Assembly (NCBI RefSeq): GCF_018343715.1
Contig: NZ_JAGYPL010000002.1
Location: 690,364 to 754,363, forward strand
Length of the DNA stretch: 64,000 nucleotides
Source: Bacillus sp. FJAT-49711
GTDB lineage: Bacteria > Bacillota > Bacilli > Bacillales > Bacillaceae_C
Direction: 5' to 3'
Shown: one piece after another, positions 35,500-47,544 of the stretch
How the letters are laid out: the number at the start of each line of letters is the position of its first letter
Position numbering within the stretch: position 1 is the stretch's first letter
Program-made: the position numbers and the translations under genes
The notes under the pieces: model-generated
Seen by the model: only the letters and a program-made list of their open reading frames with translations
Databases searched by the model: none
Told to the model about the DNA's origin: nothing

Positions 35500-36636
35500 A
35501 TGAATTTTCGATTAAGTGAAGAGCATGAAATGATTCGGAAGATGGTCCGGGAATTTGCTGAGAATGAAGTAGCGCCGACCGCAGCGGAAAGAGATGAAGA
35601 AGAACGTTTTGATTTAAATATATTTGAAAAAATGGCAGAGCTCGGATTAACGGGGATTCCTTGGCCGGAGGAATATGGGGGAATTGGGAGCGATTATTTA
35701 GCGTATTGTATCGCCGTTGAGGAGTTATCAAGGGTGTGCGCGTCAACAGGCGTTACACTTTCCGCCCATACATCACTTGCTGGTTGGCCAGTATATAAGT
35801 TCGGTACGGAAGAACAGAAACAAAAATATTTGCGGCCCATGGCGGAAGGAACAAAAATAGGAGCTTACGGACTTACTGAGCCAGGATCTGGATCTGACGC
35901 AGGAGGAATGAAAACAGCAGCCATCCTTGACGGTGAGAACTATATATTAAACGGCTCAAAAATTTTCATCACGAACGGCGGCATTGCCGACATTTATATC
36001 GTTTTTGCGTTAACGAATCCGAATGATAAACGGAGTACGACTGCCTTTATCATTGAAAAAGATTTTGAAGGCTTCTCCGTTGGGAAAAAAGAGAAAAAGC
36101 TAGGTATTCGCTCGTCTCCAACAACGGAAATTATTTTTCAAGACTGTAAGGTCCCTGTCCAAAATGTCCTTGGTGAAGTGGGGCAAGGCTTTAAAATTGC
36201 GATGATGACTCTGGATGGTGGACGAAATGGAATTGCCGCTCAGGCAGTCGGTATCGCTCAAGGTGCGTTAGATGCAGCAATCGCCTATGCAAAAGAACGA
36301 AAACAATTCGGGAAGCCGATTGTTGAAAACCAAGGAATCTCTTTTAAGCTTGCGGATATGGCGACATCGATTGAGGCATCTCGCCTCCTCACCTATCAAG
36401 CAGCATGGTTGGAATCAGCAGGTCTTCCATATGGCAAGGAATCCGCTATGTCAAAGTTAATGGCGGGGGACACAGCAATGAAAGTGACGACAGAAGCCGT
36501 TCAAATTTTTGGTGGATACGGATATACGAAGGACTATCCAGTAGAAAGATACATGCGGGATGCAAAAATCACTCAAATTTATGAAGGGACTCAAGAAATT
36601 CAGCGTCTCGTTATTTCACGGATGCTGACGAAATAA
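35500..36636 (+). CDS. acdA: Acyl-CoA dehydrogenase (AcdA-type)
   Basis: This second 378-residue acyl-CoA dehydrogenase is a paralog of the preceding one. It shows [52 protein letters not shown] and the catalytic glutamate in [17 protein letters not shown] lies upstream of the ATG. A 166-bp gap separates it from mmgC, so it may have its own promoter. In B. subtilis acdA also lies next to fadF. Together with icmF it probably serves branched-chain (isobutyryl or valine-derived) acyl-CoA oxidation. Confidence 0.93.
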   Translation: MNFRLSEEHEMIRKMVREFAENEVAPTAAERDEEERFDLNIFEKMAELGLTGIPWPEEYGGIGSDYLAYCIAVEELSRVCASTGVTLSAHTSLAGWPVYKFGTEEQKQKYLRPMAEGTKIGAYGLTEPGSGSDAGGMKTAAILDGENYILNGSKIFITNGGIADIYIVFALTNPNDKRSTTAFIIEKDFEGFSVGKKEKKLGIRSSPTTEIIFQDCKVPVQNVLGEVGQGFKIAMMTLDGGRNGIAAQAVGIAQGALDAAIAYAKERKQFGKPIVENQGISFKLADMATSIEASRLLTYQAAWLESAGLPYGKESAMSKLMAGDTAMKVTTEAVQIFGGYGYTKDYPVERYMRDAKITQIYEGTQEIQRLVISRMLTK

Positions 36637-36697
36637 AAGTTTGTACGTCGCTAAACGGGGGCTTGCGCATTTCTAAAAGAAAGTAGGTGAAAGGGAA

Positions 36698-37330
36698 GTG
36701 GAGCAGAAAAGAGAGGTGTATGCATCGGTAAAGGATGAAAACCTCATAAAAAAACGCCGTGACCAAATGATTCATGGCGCCGTCTCTCTTTTTAAAGAAA
36801 AGGGGTTCCATCGAACGACGACTCGGGAAATTGCGAAAGCTTCGGGGTTTAGTATCGGAACATTATATGAATATATTAGAACGAAGGAAGATGTTCTTTA
36901 TCTCGTATGCGACAGTATTTACGATGAGGTAAGCAGACGATTAAGCAGCATCGACCATGGAAAAGGAACGCTAGCAAGCCTAAAACTTGGAATTAGCCAT
37001 TATTTTAAAGTAATGGACGATATGCAGGACGAAGTGCTTGTCATGTACCAAGAGGCAAAAGCGTTGTCCCAAGAAGCACTTCCTTATGTTTTAAAGAAAG
37101 AACTGGAAATGGTGTCAATGTTTGAACGGATAATCAATCGCTGCGTGGAAAATGGTGAATTGGATATTGGAAAGGAACAGCAGCATTTGTTTGCTCATAA
37201 TATTTTTGTTCAAGGGCAAATGTGGGGATTCCGCCGCTGGGCTTTTAAAAAAATATATACGATCGATGACTATATTTCACTCCAAATTGACTTGCTTTTT
37301 TCAGGGGTCCAAGGATATGAAACGAAATAG
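36698..37330 (+). CDS. TetR/AcrR family regulator, FadR-like
   Basis: This 210-residue repressor begins with a GTG preceded by GAAAGGGA. An N-terminal helix-turn-helix is evident in [31 protein letters not shown] (quoted motifs: [11 protein letters not shown] and [14 protein letters not shown]), and the rest is the all-helical ligand domain. It resembles FadR of B. subtilis, which is released from DNA by long-chain acyl-CoA. Its position between acdA and icmF, together with the two matching palindromes at 29834 and 32057, makes it the best candidate regulator of the cluster. Confidence 0.85.
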   Translation: MEQKREVYASVKDENLIKKRRDQMIHGAVSLFKEKGFHRTTTREIAKASGFSIGTLYEYIRTKEDVLYLVCDSIYDEVSRRLSSIDHGKGTLASLKLGISHYFKVMDDMQDEVLVMYQEAKALSQEALPYVLKKELEMVSMFERIINRCVENGELDIGKEQQHLFAHNIFVQGQMWGFRRWAFKKIYTIDDYISLQIDLLFSGVQGYETK

Positions 37331-37341
37331 GAGGGGTAATC

Positions 37342-40300
37342 GTGACAACGAACGTTTACAAACCGAAAAATCACGTCCGTTTCATAACGGCATCGAGTTT
37401 ATTCGACGGCCATGATGCCTCCATCAATATAATGCGGAGAATTTTACAGGCGAGTGGTGCTGAAGTGATCCATCTTGGCCATAATCGATCTGCCCGAGAA
37501 GTCGTCAACGCGGCTATCCAAGAGGATGTACAAGGTATTGCCATTTCATCTTATCAAGGTGGCCACGTCGAGTATTTTAAATATATGCGTGATTTACTCA
37601 TTGAAAAAGGTGCCCCACATATCCGAATTTATGGAGGCGGTGGTGGAGTCATCATCCCTCGCGAAATAAAGGAACTCCACGATTATGGGATCGCTCGAAT
37701 TTTTTCTCCGGAGGATGGACGAACTCACGGTCTGCAAGGCATGATCAATATCATGCTTGAGGAATGTGATGTGGAAATTCCCATTCAATCACTTGAAGAT
37801 GAAGTTGAAAAACTGCTTCAGGGTGATTTGCAATCAGCAGCCAAATTGATCACGATAGCAGAAAACGATAAAGAAACTCTCTCATGCATATTTGAAAAGA
37901 TTAAAAATAGAGCCGGAGCCGCTCCCGTACTCGGTATTACCGGTACAGGGGGTGCAGGGAAAAGTTCGCTGACAGACGAATTGATCCGCCGATTCATCAA
38001 TGAATTCCCAAATAAAAAAGTGGCGATTTTATCCGTTGACCCGACTAAACAAAAAACGGGTGGTGCTCTTTTAGGCGACCGGATTAGGATGAATGCAATC
38101 TTTTCACCTAATGTGTATATGAGGAGCTTAGCAACTCGTGGATCAAAAAGTGAGATTTCCGATTGCCTTGAGGATGCTATTCAAATCGTGAAAGCGGCAG
38201 GTGTCGATTTTGTCGTTATTGAAACGAGTGGGATTGGCCAAGGGGATGCCGAAATAAGCCAATTTAGCGATCTATCGATGTACGTCATGACAAGTGAGTT
38301 CGGAGCACCTTCACAGCTTGAGAAAATTGACATGATTGACTACGCCGATCTCATCGTCATAAATAAATTTGAGCGCAAAGGCTCAGAGGATGCAAGAAAC
38401 CAAGTTCGAAAGCAATACCAACGCAGCCATATGTTATTCAGTGATCCATTAGAGACGATGCCTGTATTTGGAACAATCGCAAGTCAATTTAATGATCCGG
38501 GAACGAATGCACTTTTCTCAGCATTGATTGACATGATCAATGAAAAAACAGGTGTGGAATGGACTTTTACAGCTCCTACTACTGAAAATGCAGAGAAAAA
38601 AGACGTCATTATACCGATCAACCGCCAATATTACTTGCGTGAAATTGTGGAAATCGTTCGGAATTATCATAAACAAACAAAAGAACAGGCACAACATGCA
38701 CGCCAGCTTTTTCAACTGGAAGGAGCAATCGAGGCTGCAAAGGGAAATGAAGTCGACCCGACTGTCATTACAGTGCTTGATCAATTACGCGAAAAGGCAA
38801 TCACTCATTTAACCCCCGCTTCCAAAGAAATATTAAATGAATGGCAGTCAGTGAAGAAAAAATACGCAGCAGACCAGTTCACAACAACCATTCGTAATCG
38901 TGAAATCATAACTGAGTTAAAAGTTCACACATTATCTGGTCTTTCAATCCCCAAAGTGGCTCTTCCAAATTTCGAGGATTACGGTGAAATTTTGAAATGG
39001 GTGTATACGGAAAATATTCCGGGTTCATTTCCTTTCACAGCCGGTGTTTTTCCTTTTAAACGTCAAGGTGAAGACCCGAAACGTCAATTTGCCGGAGAAG
39101 GAACTCCTGAACGAACGAATCGTCGTTTTCATTATTTATCAAAGGACGACGAAGCAAAGCGACTGAGCACCGCATTCGATTCAGTCACACTGTATGGAGA
39201 AGATCCTGATTATCGACCAGATATTTACGGTAAAGTCGGGGAAAGTGGAGTTAGTATTTGCTCATTGGATGATATGAAAAAATTGTATGCGGGCTTCGAC
39301 CTCTGTTCACCTGCAACCTCTGTTTCAATGACAATCAACGGGCCTGCGCCGATTATTTTAGCAATGTTTCTCAATACGGCAATTGCCCAGCAAACAGATG
39401 TGAAGGCAACAGAACTAGGAAGGGAATTAGCGGATGAAGAGCTTGCTGAAGTAAAGGCAAAGACGTTAGAGACGGTAAGAGGAACGGTGCAGGCCGATAT
39501 TTTAAAAGAAGATCAAGGGCAAAACACGTGTATTTTCTCAACGGAATTTGCCCTGCGCATGATGGGAGATATCCAGCAATACTTCATAGACCATAATATC
39601 CGAAATTATTACTCCGTTTCAATTTCTGGGTACCATATCGCTGAAGCAGGAGCTAATCCCATTTCTCAACTAGCTTTTACACTTGCCAATGGATTCACGT
39701 ATGTAGAGTATTATTTGAGTCGCGGAATGGACATCAATGATTTCGCTCCGAATCTTTCATTCTTTTTCTCAAATGGGCTGGATCCTGAATATACCGTGAT
39801 TGGTAGGGTGGCGAGAAGAATATGGTCGGTAGTTATGCGTAATAAATACGGGGCAGATGAACGCAGTCAAAAGTTAAAATACCATATTCAGACATCTGGA
39901 AGATCACTCCATGCCCAAGAAATTGATTTTAATGATATCCGCACGACATTACAAGCATTGATGGCTCTTCAAGATAACTGCAATTCTCTCCACACAAATG
40001 CGTATGATGAGGCGATTACGACACCTACTGAAGAATCCGTCCGCAGGGCAATGGCTATCCAGATGATTATTACGAAGGAACATGGCTTATCGAAAAATGA
40101 AAATCCACTTCAAGGTTCATTCATCATTGAAGAGCTGACAAACCTTGTCGAGGAAGCTGTTTTACAAGAATTTGAGCGCATTAACGACCGCGGTGGTGTA
40201 TTAGGAGCAATGGAAACCCAGTACCAACGCGGAAAAATTCAAGAAGAATCGATGTATTATGAAATGCTGAAGCATTCAGGACAGCTGCCAATTATTGGGG

Positions 40301-40584
40301 TCAATACGTATATAAATCCACATCCACCTACAGAGGAGGAACTGAATAATATCGAGCTCGCCCGTGCTTCAAAGGAAGAAAAAGAAACTCAAATTCAGAA
40401 CTTAAAGTCCTTTCAGCTGGAAAATAAAAATAAGGTTGAAAATGCACTTGCAAGCTTAAAAGAGACAGCTATAAGTGGAGGAAATATTTTTTCAGAGCTA
40501 ATAGAAACGACAAAAGTAGCAAGCCTTGGACAAATTACAAATGCCCTTTATGAGGTCGGTGGCAAGTACCGTAGAAATATGTAA
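37342..40584 (+). CDS. icmF: Fused isobutyryl-CoA mutase IcmF
   Basis: This 1080-residue enzyme interconverts isobutyryl-CoA and n-butyryl-CoA using adenosylcobalamin. The B12-binding domain (residues 10-145) shows the lower-ligand histidine in FDGHDAS (His24), LGHNRS, SSYQGGH and YGGGGGVI. The central MeaB-like GTPase chaperone has Walker [10 protein letters not shown] near residue 201, [18 protein letters not shown] and NKFE. The large mutase barrel (560-1080) includes [14 protein letters not shown] and [12 protein letters not shown]. It starts with GTG after AGGAGGGG. It overlaps no neighbour but follows the TetR gene by 11 nt. The cofactor links it to the btu operon in this window. Confidence 0.95.
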   Translation: MTTNVYKPKNHVRFITASSLFDGHDASINIMRRILQASGAEVIHLGHNRSAREVVNAAIQEDVQGIAISSYQGGHVEYFKYMRDLLIEKGAPHIRIYGGGGGVIIPREIKELHDYGIARIFSPEDGRTHGLQGMINIMLEECDVEIPIQSLEDEVEKLLQGDLQSAAKLITIAENDKETLSCIFEKIKNRAGAAPVLGITGTGGAGKSSLTDELIRRFINEFPNKKVAILSVDPTKQKTGGALLGDRIRMNAIFSPNVYMRSLATRGSKSEISDCLEDAIQIVKAAGVDFVVIETSGIGQGDAEISQFSDLSMYVMTSEFGAPSQLEKIDMIDYADLIVINKFERKGSEDARNQVRKQYQRSHMLFSDPLETMPVFGTIASQFNDPGTNALFSALIDMINEKTGVEWTFTAPTTENAEKKDVIIPINRQYYLREIVEIVRNYHKQTKEQAQHARQLFQLEGAIEAAKGNEVDPTVITVLDQLREKAITHLTPASKEILNEWQSVKKKYAADQFTTTIRNREIITELKVHTLSGLSIPKVALPNFEDYGEILKWVYTENIPGSFPFTAGVFPFKRQGEDPKRQFAGEGTPERTNRRFHYLSKDDEAKRLSTAFDSVTLYGEDPDYRPDIYGKVGESGVSICSLDDMKKLYAGFDLCSPATSVSMTINGPAPIILAMFLNTAIAQQTDVKATELGRELADEELAEVKAKTLETVRGTVQADILKEDQGQNTCIFSTEFALRMMGDIQQYFIDHNIRNYYSVSISGYHIAEAGANPISQLAFTLANGFTYVEYYLSRGMDINDFAPNLSFFFSNGLDPEYTVIGRVARRIWSVVMRNKYGADERSQKLKYHIQTSGRSLHAQEIDFNDIRTTLQALMALQDNCNSLHTNAYDEAITTPTEESVRRAMAIQMIITKEHGLSKNENPLQGSFIIEELTNLVEEAVLQEFERINDRGGVLGAMETQYQRGKIQEESMYYEMLKHSGQLPIIGVNTYINPHPPTEEELNNIELARASKEEKETQIQNLKSFQLENKNKVENALASLKETAISGGNIFSELIETTKVASLGQITNALYEVGGKYRRNM

Positions 40585-40702
40585 AAAAGATTTTTGGAAT
40601 AAAACATATAATTATTGGCGAAAACAGTGGCATAATAGAAAACAATTTGTTTATAATGGTGAGTATGGATTTTTGATTTATGGGTGAAGGGATGTGCGTT
40701 TT

Positions 40703-41296
40703 TTGAATTTAATGCAATTGTCCAAAGAAGAGCGTAAAGAAATGTCTTTTATTGAAATAGCACAACAAATTTTTGAGGAAAGAAAAGAAGCAATTTCTTT
40801 CAAAGATCTTGTAGATGAAATTGCAAACTACTTAGATTTGGCAGAGCAAGAGAAAACTTCGCGTATGCTGCAATTTTATACAGATTTGAATGTCGATGGC
40901 CGCTTTTTAACACTTGGTGAGAATCGTTGGGGTTTACGTGAGTGGTATCCAATTGATCAGATCGATGAAGAAGTAATTGCACCTGTAAAACCGAAGAAGA
41001 AGAAAAAAGCAAAAAAAGTTTTAGAAGATGAAGATTTAGAGCTTGAAGATGAAGATCTTGATCTTGACTTCGACGAAGAAGAAGAATTTGATGATGCAGA
41101 TGAATTGGATGAAGATGAAGAAGAGGAAGAAAGTCTTGAAGCCCTTCGTGAAGAAGAGGAATTCGAAGAAGATGAATTAATTGAAGATGATTATGAAATT
41201 GAGGATGAAGAAGAGGACATCGATATAGAAGATGAAGATGTCGATCTTGAGGACGAAGATGAAGAGGAAGAAGAAGAGGAAGAGGAAGAAGAATAA
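40703..41296 (+). CDS. rpoE: DNA-directed RNA polymerase delta subunit
   Basis: This 197-residue protein is the delta factor of Gram-positive RNA polymerase, which helps core recycling and promoter selectivity. The folded HARE-HTH domain (1-90) includes KDLVDEIANYL, FYTDLNVDGRFLTLGENRWGLREWYP and a lysine-rich patch. A tail of about 100 almost purely acidic residues (Asp/Glu) follows. I prefer the TTG at 40703, because GAAGGG lies 11 nt upstream and the resulting MNLMQLSKEE aligns with other delta N-termini. A GTG at 40694 would be only 2 nt from that site. Confidence 0.93.
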   Translation: MNLMQLSKEERKEMSFIEIAQQIFEERKEAISFKDLVDEIANYLDLAEQEKTSRMLQFYTDLNVDGRFLTLGENRWGLREWYPIDQIDEEVIAPVKPKKKKKAKKVLEDEDLELEDEDLDLDFDEEEEFDDADELDEDEEEEESLEALREEEEFEEDELIEDDYEIEDEEEDIDIEDEDVDLEDEDEEEEEEEEEEE

Positions 41297-41373
41297 TCCT
41301 CTTGACTTCCCTTCAGTGAGTATGTAGAATTTTATTTGGGCTCCTTGAAAAAGGACTGAAAAATAATGATTTC

Positions 41374-41407
41374 ACGCTCCCTTACTTTTGTAGTGGGGGC
41401 GTTTTTT
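41374..41407 (+). terminator. Terminator of rpoE
   Basis: ACGCTCCC (41374-41381) and GGGGGCGT (41395-41402) pair, followed by TTTTTTATTTTTT. Confidence 0.88.
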
Positions 41408-41459
41408 ATTTTTTGTTAGGAATCTACAAATTGAGGAATCATATGTGATGTCAAAATAA

Positions 41460-41480
41460 CCCGTATAATAATTATACGGG
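41460..41480. promoter_or_regulatory. Perfect 21-bp palindrome before the decayed PH-domain gene
   Basis: Arms CCCGTATAAT and ATTATACGGG flank a single A. It contains a TATAAT and lies 14 bp before the ATG at 41494, so it could be an operator over a promoter -10 region. Confidence 0.55.
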
Positions 41481-41493
41481 GTGCGATTATCCA

Positions 41494-41920
41494 ATGGTTT
41501 TTTGTTCAAAGGCAGATGCGTTTTTAGTTAATTTTATTTTGAGCGTAGTTCTCATTATTGCTTCTACGTTATTTTTTCCATTATTCTTCGAAATAGTTCG
41601 CAATGATTTAATAACTCGAAATAAATTCGTCGTTGTTGTTCTTATTGTGGTCGGTTTTCTTTTATGGACTAATTTTTCAATCAAGATTATTTATTGATAA
41701 AAGGTGGACCATATAGAAGACAAATTCCATACGAAAAAATAACTAAGATATCATCTGCAGCTGCAATTTTTACAGGACATAGAATAAATCATCAAAAGAT
41801 GTGCTTGAAACTTTCAATAAAACAACATTTATGGGAAGTATAAAAATTTCACCAAGAGATATAAGATATTTTATTTTGGAACTAAAAAAACGATGCCTTA
41901 AAATTGAGGTACAAGTATAA
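41494..41920 (+). pseudogene. Decayed PH-domain membrane protein gene
   Basis: Three reading frames together give one recognisable protein. Frame 1 (41494-41697) encodes two membrane segments, starting MVFCSKADAFLVNFILSVVL and ending FSIKIIY. A second frame from 41694 then reads LIKGGPYRRQIPYEKITKIS...FTGHRI. A third, from 41783, reads SSKDVLETFNKTTFMGSIKIS and then RDIRYFILELKKRCLKIEV to a stop at 41918-41920. The order matches small bacterial proteins with two membrane helices and a bacterial PH domain. At least two indels and probably a short deletion near 41692 break it. The 67-residue N-terminal piece could still be made. Confidence 0.7.
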
Positions 41921-41930
41921 AATTTTAAGC

Positions 41931-41956
41931 TGCCTTTTAACAAAGGGCATTTTTTA
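41931..41956 (+). terminator. Terminator after the decayed PH-domain gene
   Basis: TGCCTTTT and AAAGGGCA pair (one G-U), followed by TTTTTT. It sits 11 bp past the last stop, which supports the reading that 41494-41920 was once a gene. Confidence 0.7.
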
Positions 41957-42365
41957 TGGACTTCTTAACGTAATCAAATTAAGCCACGATTATACAACTA
42001 TGTTTATGTGATCATAGTGGGGATAATTAGTCGTGTATCTTTGCTTTACCAACGCTGGCGTATTAATCGGCTAAAATGAATCCCGAGTATCGCCATCCTG
42101 GCTGGGTCATCGTTTTTTACATCTCATTACAACTGTTTTTTAAGAGCTTAAAAAAAAGTATATTAAAATGCAATCAAAATGATTTGACTATCTAAGGTGA
42201 AAATATGGCTTTGATAGCCAATATAGATGTAATGTAAGCAAAGAGGAAAATGAGTTTCCGATAAAGATACTAATAAAGAGTTCTTTCGTGCAAAGAGGGA
42301 ACTATAGTGTATCATACATAAAATGAGGAATTTGTTATTCACATTCGAAAGCGAGCGGAAGAAAG
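41957..42365. other. Non-coding, possibly structured region before the DUF1846 gene
   Basis: I find no gene here. An imperfect long hairpin is visible at about 41983-42035 (CACGATTAT and ACTATG pairing with CATAGT and ATAATTAGTCGTG). A second stem-like region at 42047-42110 (TGGCGTATTAATCGG against CCCGAGTATCGCCA) is followed by TTTTTT at 42113-42118. The rest is AT-rich with no clear promoter. Confidence 0.4.
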
Positions 42366-43874
42366 ATGAAAAAAGTTGGATTTGATTCGGAGAAATACTT
42401 GAAAGAACAATCTTCCTATATCCTTGAACGGGTACAACACTATGATAAGCTTTACTTGGAGTTCGGCGGCAAATTGATTGGCGACAAACATGCCAAGCGT
42501 GTTTTGCCGGGATTTGATGAAGATGCAAAGTTGAAATTGTTGGCAACACTGAAGGAAAAAGCGGAGATCATTATCTGTGTGTATGCAAGTGACATTGAAC
42601 GGAACAAAATACGCGAAGATTATGGCATTACTTATGACCAAGATGTTTTGCGTTTGATCGATGAATATCGCGGATACGGCATATCTGTTAACAGTGTCTT
42701 GATTACACGTTACCAAGAGCAGCCGAATGCCAAAGTATTCATGGCGAAGCTGGAACGGAACGGTATCGATGTTTACACTCATCGCTCGATTGAAGGTTAC
42801 CCGACGAATGTGGAAGCAATCCTCGGCGAGGAAGGATTTGCAAAGAACCCCTATATTGAAACGTCAAAGCCGATCATAGTGGTAACAGGGCCAGGTCCGG
42901 CAAGCGGAAAACTCGCGACTTGTTTAAACCAAATGTACCACGAACATGAACTAGGAAACAAAATAGGCTACGCAAAGTTTGAAACTTTTCCCGTTTGGAA
43001 CCTACCATTGAAGCATCCGGTGAATATTGCTTATGAAGCAGCTACTGTGGATTTGAAAGACGTGAATATGATCGATAACTACCACTATGAAGCTTACGGA
43101 GAAGTGGCGGTCAATTACAATCGCGATATCGAAACGTTCCCAGTTATCAAACGGATTATTGAAAAAATCACGGGTAAAGAATCTGTTTATCAGTCGCCGA
43201 CCGATATGGGTGTCAATCGCCTTAAGTCGGGTATTATAGATGATCAAGTCGTACGGGAAGCTGCGAAGCAAGAAATCATTCGGCGCAGTTTCGCTGTAGA
43301 AAACGACTATAAAAAAGGATTGGCAGATGAAGATACTCTTCGGCGTATGCAAGTAATTTTGGAAGAAATCAACTTGAAAAAAGAAGATCGGGTACCCGTA
43401 TTGTCAGCACGCAATTATGCAAACACGGTGCAGGATAGGATCGGCAGCACGAATCTTCAGGCAGTGATTGCAATCGAACTGCCAAACGGCGAGATCATTA
43501 CTGGTCGAACGACAAAACTAATGGATGCTTCGGCAGCGGCGATTCTGAATGGGTTGAAGTTATTGGCAAATGTAGCGGATGAAATTGATCTTTTAGCACC
43601 GATGATTTTGCAAACCATCCAGCGTTTAAAAACCGATGATCTAAACAGTAAGGTACCGACATTAAGTGCAAACGAATTGTTGATTGCATTAGCAATCAGT
43701 GCCGTCACCAATCCTACTGCACAGCTCGCTTATCAGCAACTGCCGAATTTAAAAACCGCGCAAGCTCATTCAACGGTCATTTTGAACACAGAAAACGAAC
43801 AGACTCTGAAAAAACTTGGCATCGATATGACCAATGACCCAGTATACCCGACAGAGAATCTGTATTATAATTAA
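42366..43874 (+). CDS. DUF1846 (UPF0371) family protein
   Basis: This 502-residue soluble protein belongs to the DUF1846 family, whose function is unknown to me. A glycine-rich [15 protein letters not shown] loop (near residues 172-187) looks like a nucleotide-binding turn. Other conserved stretches are [45 protein letters not shown] and [13 protein letters not shown]. The ORF is intact and ends in a strong terminator. It is inserted between rpoE and pyrG, which are adjacent in B. subtilis apart from small genes, and is flanked by a pseudogene and an IS remnant, so it may be acquired. Confidence 0.85.
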   Translation: MKKVGFDSEKYLKEQSSYILERVQHYDKLYLEFGGKLIGDKHAKRVLPGFDEDAKLKLLATLKEKAEIIICVYASDIERNKIREDYGITYDQDVLRLIDEYRGYGISVNSVLITRYQEQPNAKVFMAKLERNGIDVYTHRSIEGYPTNVEAILGEEGFAKNPYIETSKPIIVVTGPGPASGKLATCLNQMYHEHELGNKIGYAKFETFPVWNLPLKHPVNIAYEAATVDLKDVNMIDNYHYEAYGEVAVNYNRDIETFPVIKRIIEKITGKESVYQSPTDMGVNRLKSGIIDDQVVREAAKQEIIRRSFAVENDYKKGLADEDTLRRMQVILEEINLKKEDRVPVLSARNYANTVQDRIGSTNLQAVIAIELPNGEIITGRTTKLMDASAAAILNGLKLLANVADEIDLLAPMILQTIQRLKTDDLNSKVPTLSANELLIALAISAVTNPTAQLAYQQLPNLKTAQAHSTVILNTENEQTLKKLGIDMTNDPVYPTENLYYN

Positions 43875-43894
43875 TTAATAATTGAGAGAACAAC

Positions 43895-43948
43895 AACTTG
43901 TCACTTCCTAATCGGATATCCCCAGAATTTAGGGAGTGGCAAGTTTTT
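43895..43948 (+). terminator. Strong terminator of the DUF1846 gene
   Basis: A 17-bp stem with two G-U pairs runs from AACTTGTCACTTCCTAA (43895-43911) to TTAGGGAGTGGCAAGTT (43929-43945), followed by TTTTT. Confidence 0.9.
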
Positions 43949-44033
43949 GCTTATAACCCCTTTTAAATCAAGGAATGATTAACTTTTTACTATAGGGGTT
44001 TTGACAATACGTATAGAAATTAGGGGGGAAGGA

Positions 44034-44156
44034 AGAGTCGCTATATGGATCGAGCTCGAAAGAGTCTTGGATCAACGTAGCTAGACCATCAATTCCTTTG
44101 CGCATATCAGTTTTACCGCAAATGATATAGATTTTTTTGACATAATCCTGTGTCAT
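44034..44156 (-). pseudogene. tnpB: IS66 TnpB (Orf2) fragment
   Basis: About 41 residues from the N-terminus match IS66 TnpB, including KKIYIICGKTDMRKGIDGL and the start of the FELDPYSDS segment. Downstream of that the frame continues to 43968 but no longer resembles the family. The start codon overlaps the tnpA stop as ATGA. Confidence 0.78.
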
Positions 44157-44377
44157 GGGTGGATCAGCTCCCATATGATCGTTTGGATGATGAGCTCCTC
44201 AACGCCGTTTTGGAAGGTAATTTCGGCATTTGCTAATTTGATAGTACAAAGGCTGGAGGAATGGGCAGAAGCAATTGGAAGGCTGCCGTCTGGCTCAGGA
44301 TGCAAGGCCACGGGGACAATCGTCATTGGGTTTTGTGGCATTAGAAAAGCATCGCCTTCTGTTGATACATTGATCAT
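44153..44377 (-). pseudogene. tnpA: IS66 TnpA (Orf1) C-terminal fragment
   Basis: The 74-residue frame ends with CTIKLANAEITFQNGVEE and IIWELIHP, typical of the C-terminal part of IS66 TnpA. The helix-turn-helix N-terminal half is missing. Its 5' end lies only about 64 bp from the pyrG start codon. Confidence 0.7.
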
Positions 44378-44428
44378 ACTAAGAGGTGCGACGTAAAGAT
44401 ATGCATTGTTTCATTAGGGGCTTACTAA

Positions 44429-46042
<1,614 letters not shown>

Positions 46043-46084
46043 TTTATTGAAGGCCAGTTAATGTGAATGGCCAGTAAAATGTAC

Positions 46085-46120
46085 AAAGGACGGATCCGCT
46101 CGGGATTCCGTCCTTTTTTT
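46085..46120 (+). terminator. Terminator of pyrG
   Basis: AAAGGACGGA (46085-46094) and TCCGTCCTTT (46107-46116) form a 10-bp stem followed by a seven-T run. Confidence 0.9.
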
Positions 46121-46128
46121 AAAAATAC

Positions 46129-46650
46129 TTATTCATATTCTTCTAAAATATCCTCTATCGTAAACTTCAATGAAAAATAAATATACAGTGCCGCTAGTAA
46201 GGAGGGAAATCCGACTCGAGTTCCATCTTCTGTTGGAAGCAGTGGTTTGATCAAATATGTTTGAATGAAAACATCCGCCAAATCAGCTAAGCTTTTACCT
46301 TCTGCTTTATTATCACCAGCTATCACTACAAAGGGGATATTTTGCTCGACAAGATTTTCACCAAGCAACAGTGCTTCTTCATCATTGGCAAAGCGAGTAA
46401 TCAGCAATACCCTATCTGCGTTCGTCAACATTTCAACGGATTCAAATCGGCAAGCACTTTTTAAAGGTTCTGCTCCTTCAAGTGCTTCTAATACGACACC
46501 TTCCATTTCCTTGAACCCTTTTATATAAATTCGACCTTCTCCAACTGGAGCCTGCGCCAAAGCCCTTGCACCATCTTCAATATTTAATTCTTCTTTTTCA
46601 AAAATTCTTTTGAATAAGCCCGTTAACTGGGTTGTAAACATTTTTTGCAC
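46129..46650 (-). CDS. ywjG: DUF2529 family protein (YwjG-like)
   Basis: This protein of about 173 residues matches the DUF2529/YwjG family, a SIS-like fold of unknown function. Visible features are FTTQLTGLFKRIFEKEELNIEDGARALAQA, VLLITRFANDEEALLLGENL and FIQTYLIKPLLPTEDGTRVGFPSLLAALYIYF, here given as motifs rather than a continuous string. I chose the GTG at 46650 because GAGGAG lies 9 nt upstream and VQKMFTTQL aligns with family starts; the open frame extends to 46803 without support. It sits between pyrG and spo0F, as in B. subtilis. Confidence 0.85.
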   Translation of the reverse strand: MQKMFTTQLTGLFKRIFEKEELNIEDGARALAQAPVGEGRIYIKGFKEMEGVVLEALEGAEPLKSACRFESVEMLTNADRVLLITRFANDEEALLLGENLVEQNIPFVVIAGDNKAEGKSLADLADVFIQTYLIKPLLPTEDGTRVGFPSLLAALYIYFSLKFTIEDILEEYE

Positions 46651-46896
46651 TTTAAAACACTCCTCTAAAAAATTGAAAACACTCATTGTTAGTAAAAACA
46701 TATTGCCATTTTCAACATATGTCAAATTAGGTCGCATTTTTTTAGCAGGACAAAAGAATAGTTGTGGAGAAAAAGTAAGTATGGTTTTTATATTTAATTC
46801 CAATAAGACAAAGGAGAATAATTATTACAAAATCCATCTTAATACCCTATTCATTTTGCAGATTGTTCGTTATAATGAAACAAAGAGGGGGATCAA

Positions 46897-47271
46897 ATGA
46901 AGGAGAAAATTTTGATTGTCGATGACCAGTTTGGCATTCGCATATTATTGAATGAGATATTACAAAAAGAAGGCTATCAAGTTTTCCAAGCAGCAAATGG
47001 TTTACAAGCTCTTGCAATTGCAAAAAAGCACACCCTTGATCTTGTATTACTCGATATGAAAATACCTGGGATGGATGGATTAGAAATTCTTCAGCAATTA
47101 AAAAAAATAAGCCCTGACATACGTGTAATTATTATGACTGCATATGGAGAACTTGAAAAAATTGAAGCTGCAAAAAAATTAGGGGCATTGGCACATTTTT
47201 CAAAACCATTCGATATTGTCGAGCTCCGTCAAACAATTCGATCATACATACCGATAAAATTAGACACATAG
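46897..47271 (+). CDS. spo0F: Sporulation phosphorelay response regulator Spo0F
   Basis: This 124-residue single-domain response regulator carries phosphate from sporulation kinases to Spo0B. It has only a receiver domain, with [14 protein letters not shown], the phospho-acceptor in [17 protein letters not shown] (near Asp54), the conserved threonine in [12 protein letters not shown] and the lysine in HFSKPFDI. It lacks a DNA-binding output domain, as expected. GAGGGGG precedes the ATG, and a TATAAT lies at 46871-46876. It confirms a sporulating organism. Confidence 0.96.
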   Translation: MKEKILIVDDQFGIRILLNEILQKEGYQVFQAANGLQALAIAKKHTLDLVLLDMKIPGMDGLEILQQLKKISPDIRVIIMTAYGELEKIEAAKKLGALAHFSKPFDIVELRQTIRSYIPIKLDT

Positions 47272-47314
47272 ATAAATCCATTTTAAATTCCTCTTATAAA
47301 AAACATTTTCATTA

Positions 47315-47344
47315 TTGGTAAACATTTGTTGAATTTGATATGAT
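47315..47344 (+). promoter_or_regulatory. Candidate promoter of fbaA
   Basis: TTGGTA and an extended -10 TGATATGAT are 18 bp apart. It lies about 200 bp before fbaA, so the leader would include the repeat fragment at 47431-47495. Confidence 0.45.
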
Positions 47345-47430
47345 GAAAATGAAAAATGTCCCTGTCCATAATTTAATTTTAAAGAATGTAAAAACTTTAT
47401 TAGTTAATACATTGTTAAAACAAGATTAAT

Positions 47431-47495
47431 GTCTAGCTGTAGCACCTATCACCAGTATGTCGATAGCAAGTGCTTCCGCTTTTCCTGCTGGACAG
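47431..47495 (-). repeat. Short remnant with family A ends
   Basis: TCTAGCTGTAGCACCTATC and GTCGATAGCAAGTGCTTCCG-like sequence ending in GCTTTTCC resemble the two ends of the ~150-bp element brought together, with the core missing. It lies in the fbaA leader. Confidence 0.5.
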
Positions 47496-47544
47496 GATCA
47501 AACATGCACATCAGTGCGCAGTTTAACTCAGAGGAGGAAGAAGA

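Larger units (their letters stand above)
43968..44380 (-). mobile_element. IS66-family insertion sequence remnant
   Basis: Two adjoining fragments on the minus strand match the accessory genes tnpA and tnpB of IS66-type elements, joined by the typical ATGA overlap. The main transposase gene tnpC is absent and both fragments are truncated at their outer ends. No terminal inverted repeats are recognisable. Confidence 0.78.

Noticed and set aside
42339-42782. 147-codon and 128-codon frames antisense to the DUF1846 start
   Set aside because: No ribosome binding site, composition typical of antisense, and they contradict the clear plus-strand gene.
46721-46735. Spo0A box before spo0F (TGTCAAA)
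   Set aside because: Differs from TGNCGAA at a key position and is about 170 bp away; too weak to call.
46651-46803. N-terminal extension of ywjG
   Set aside because: The additional 51 residues match no family member and lack a ribosome binding site.
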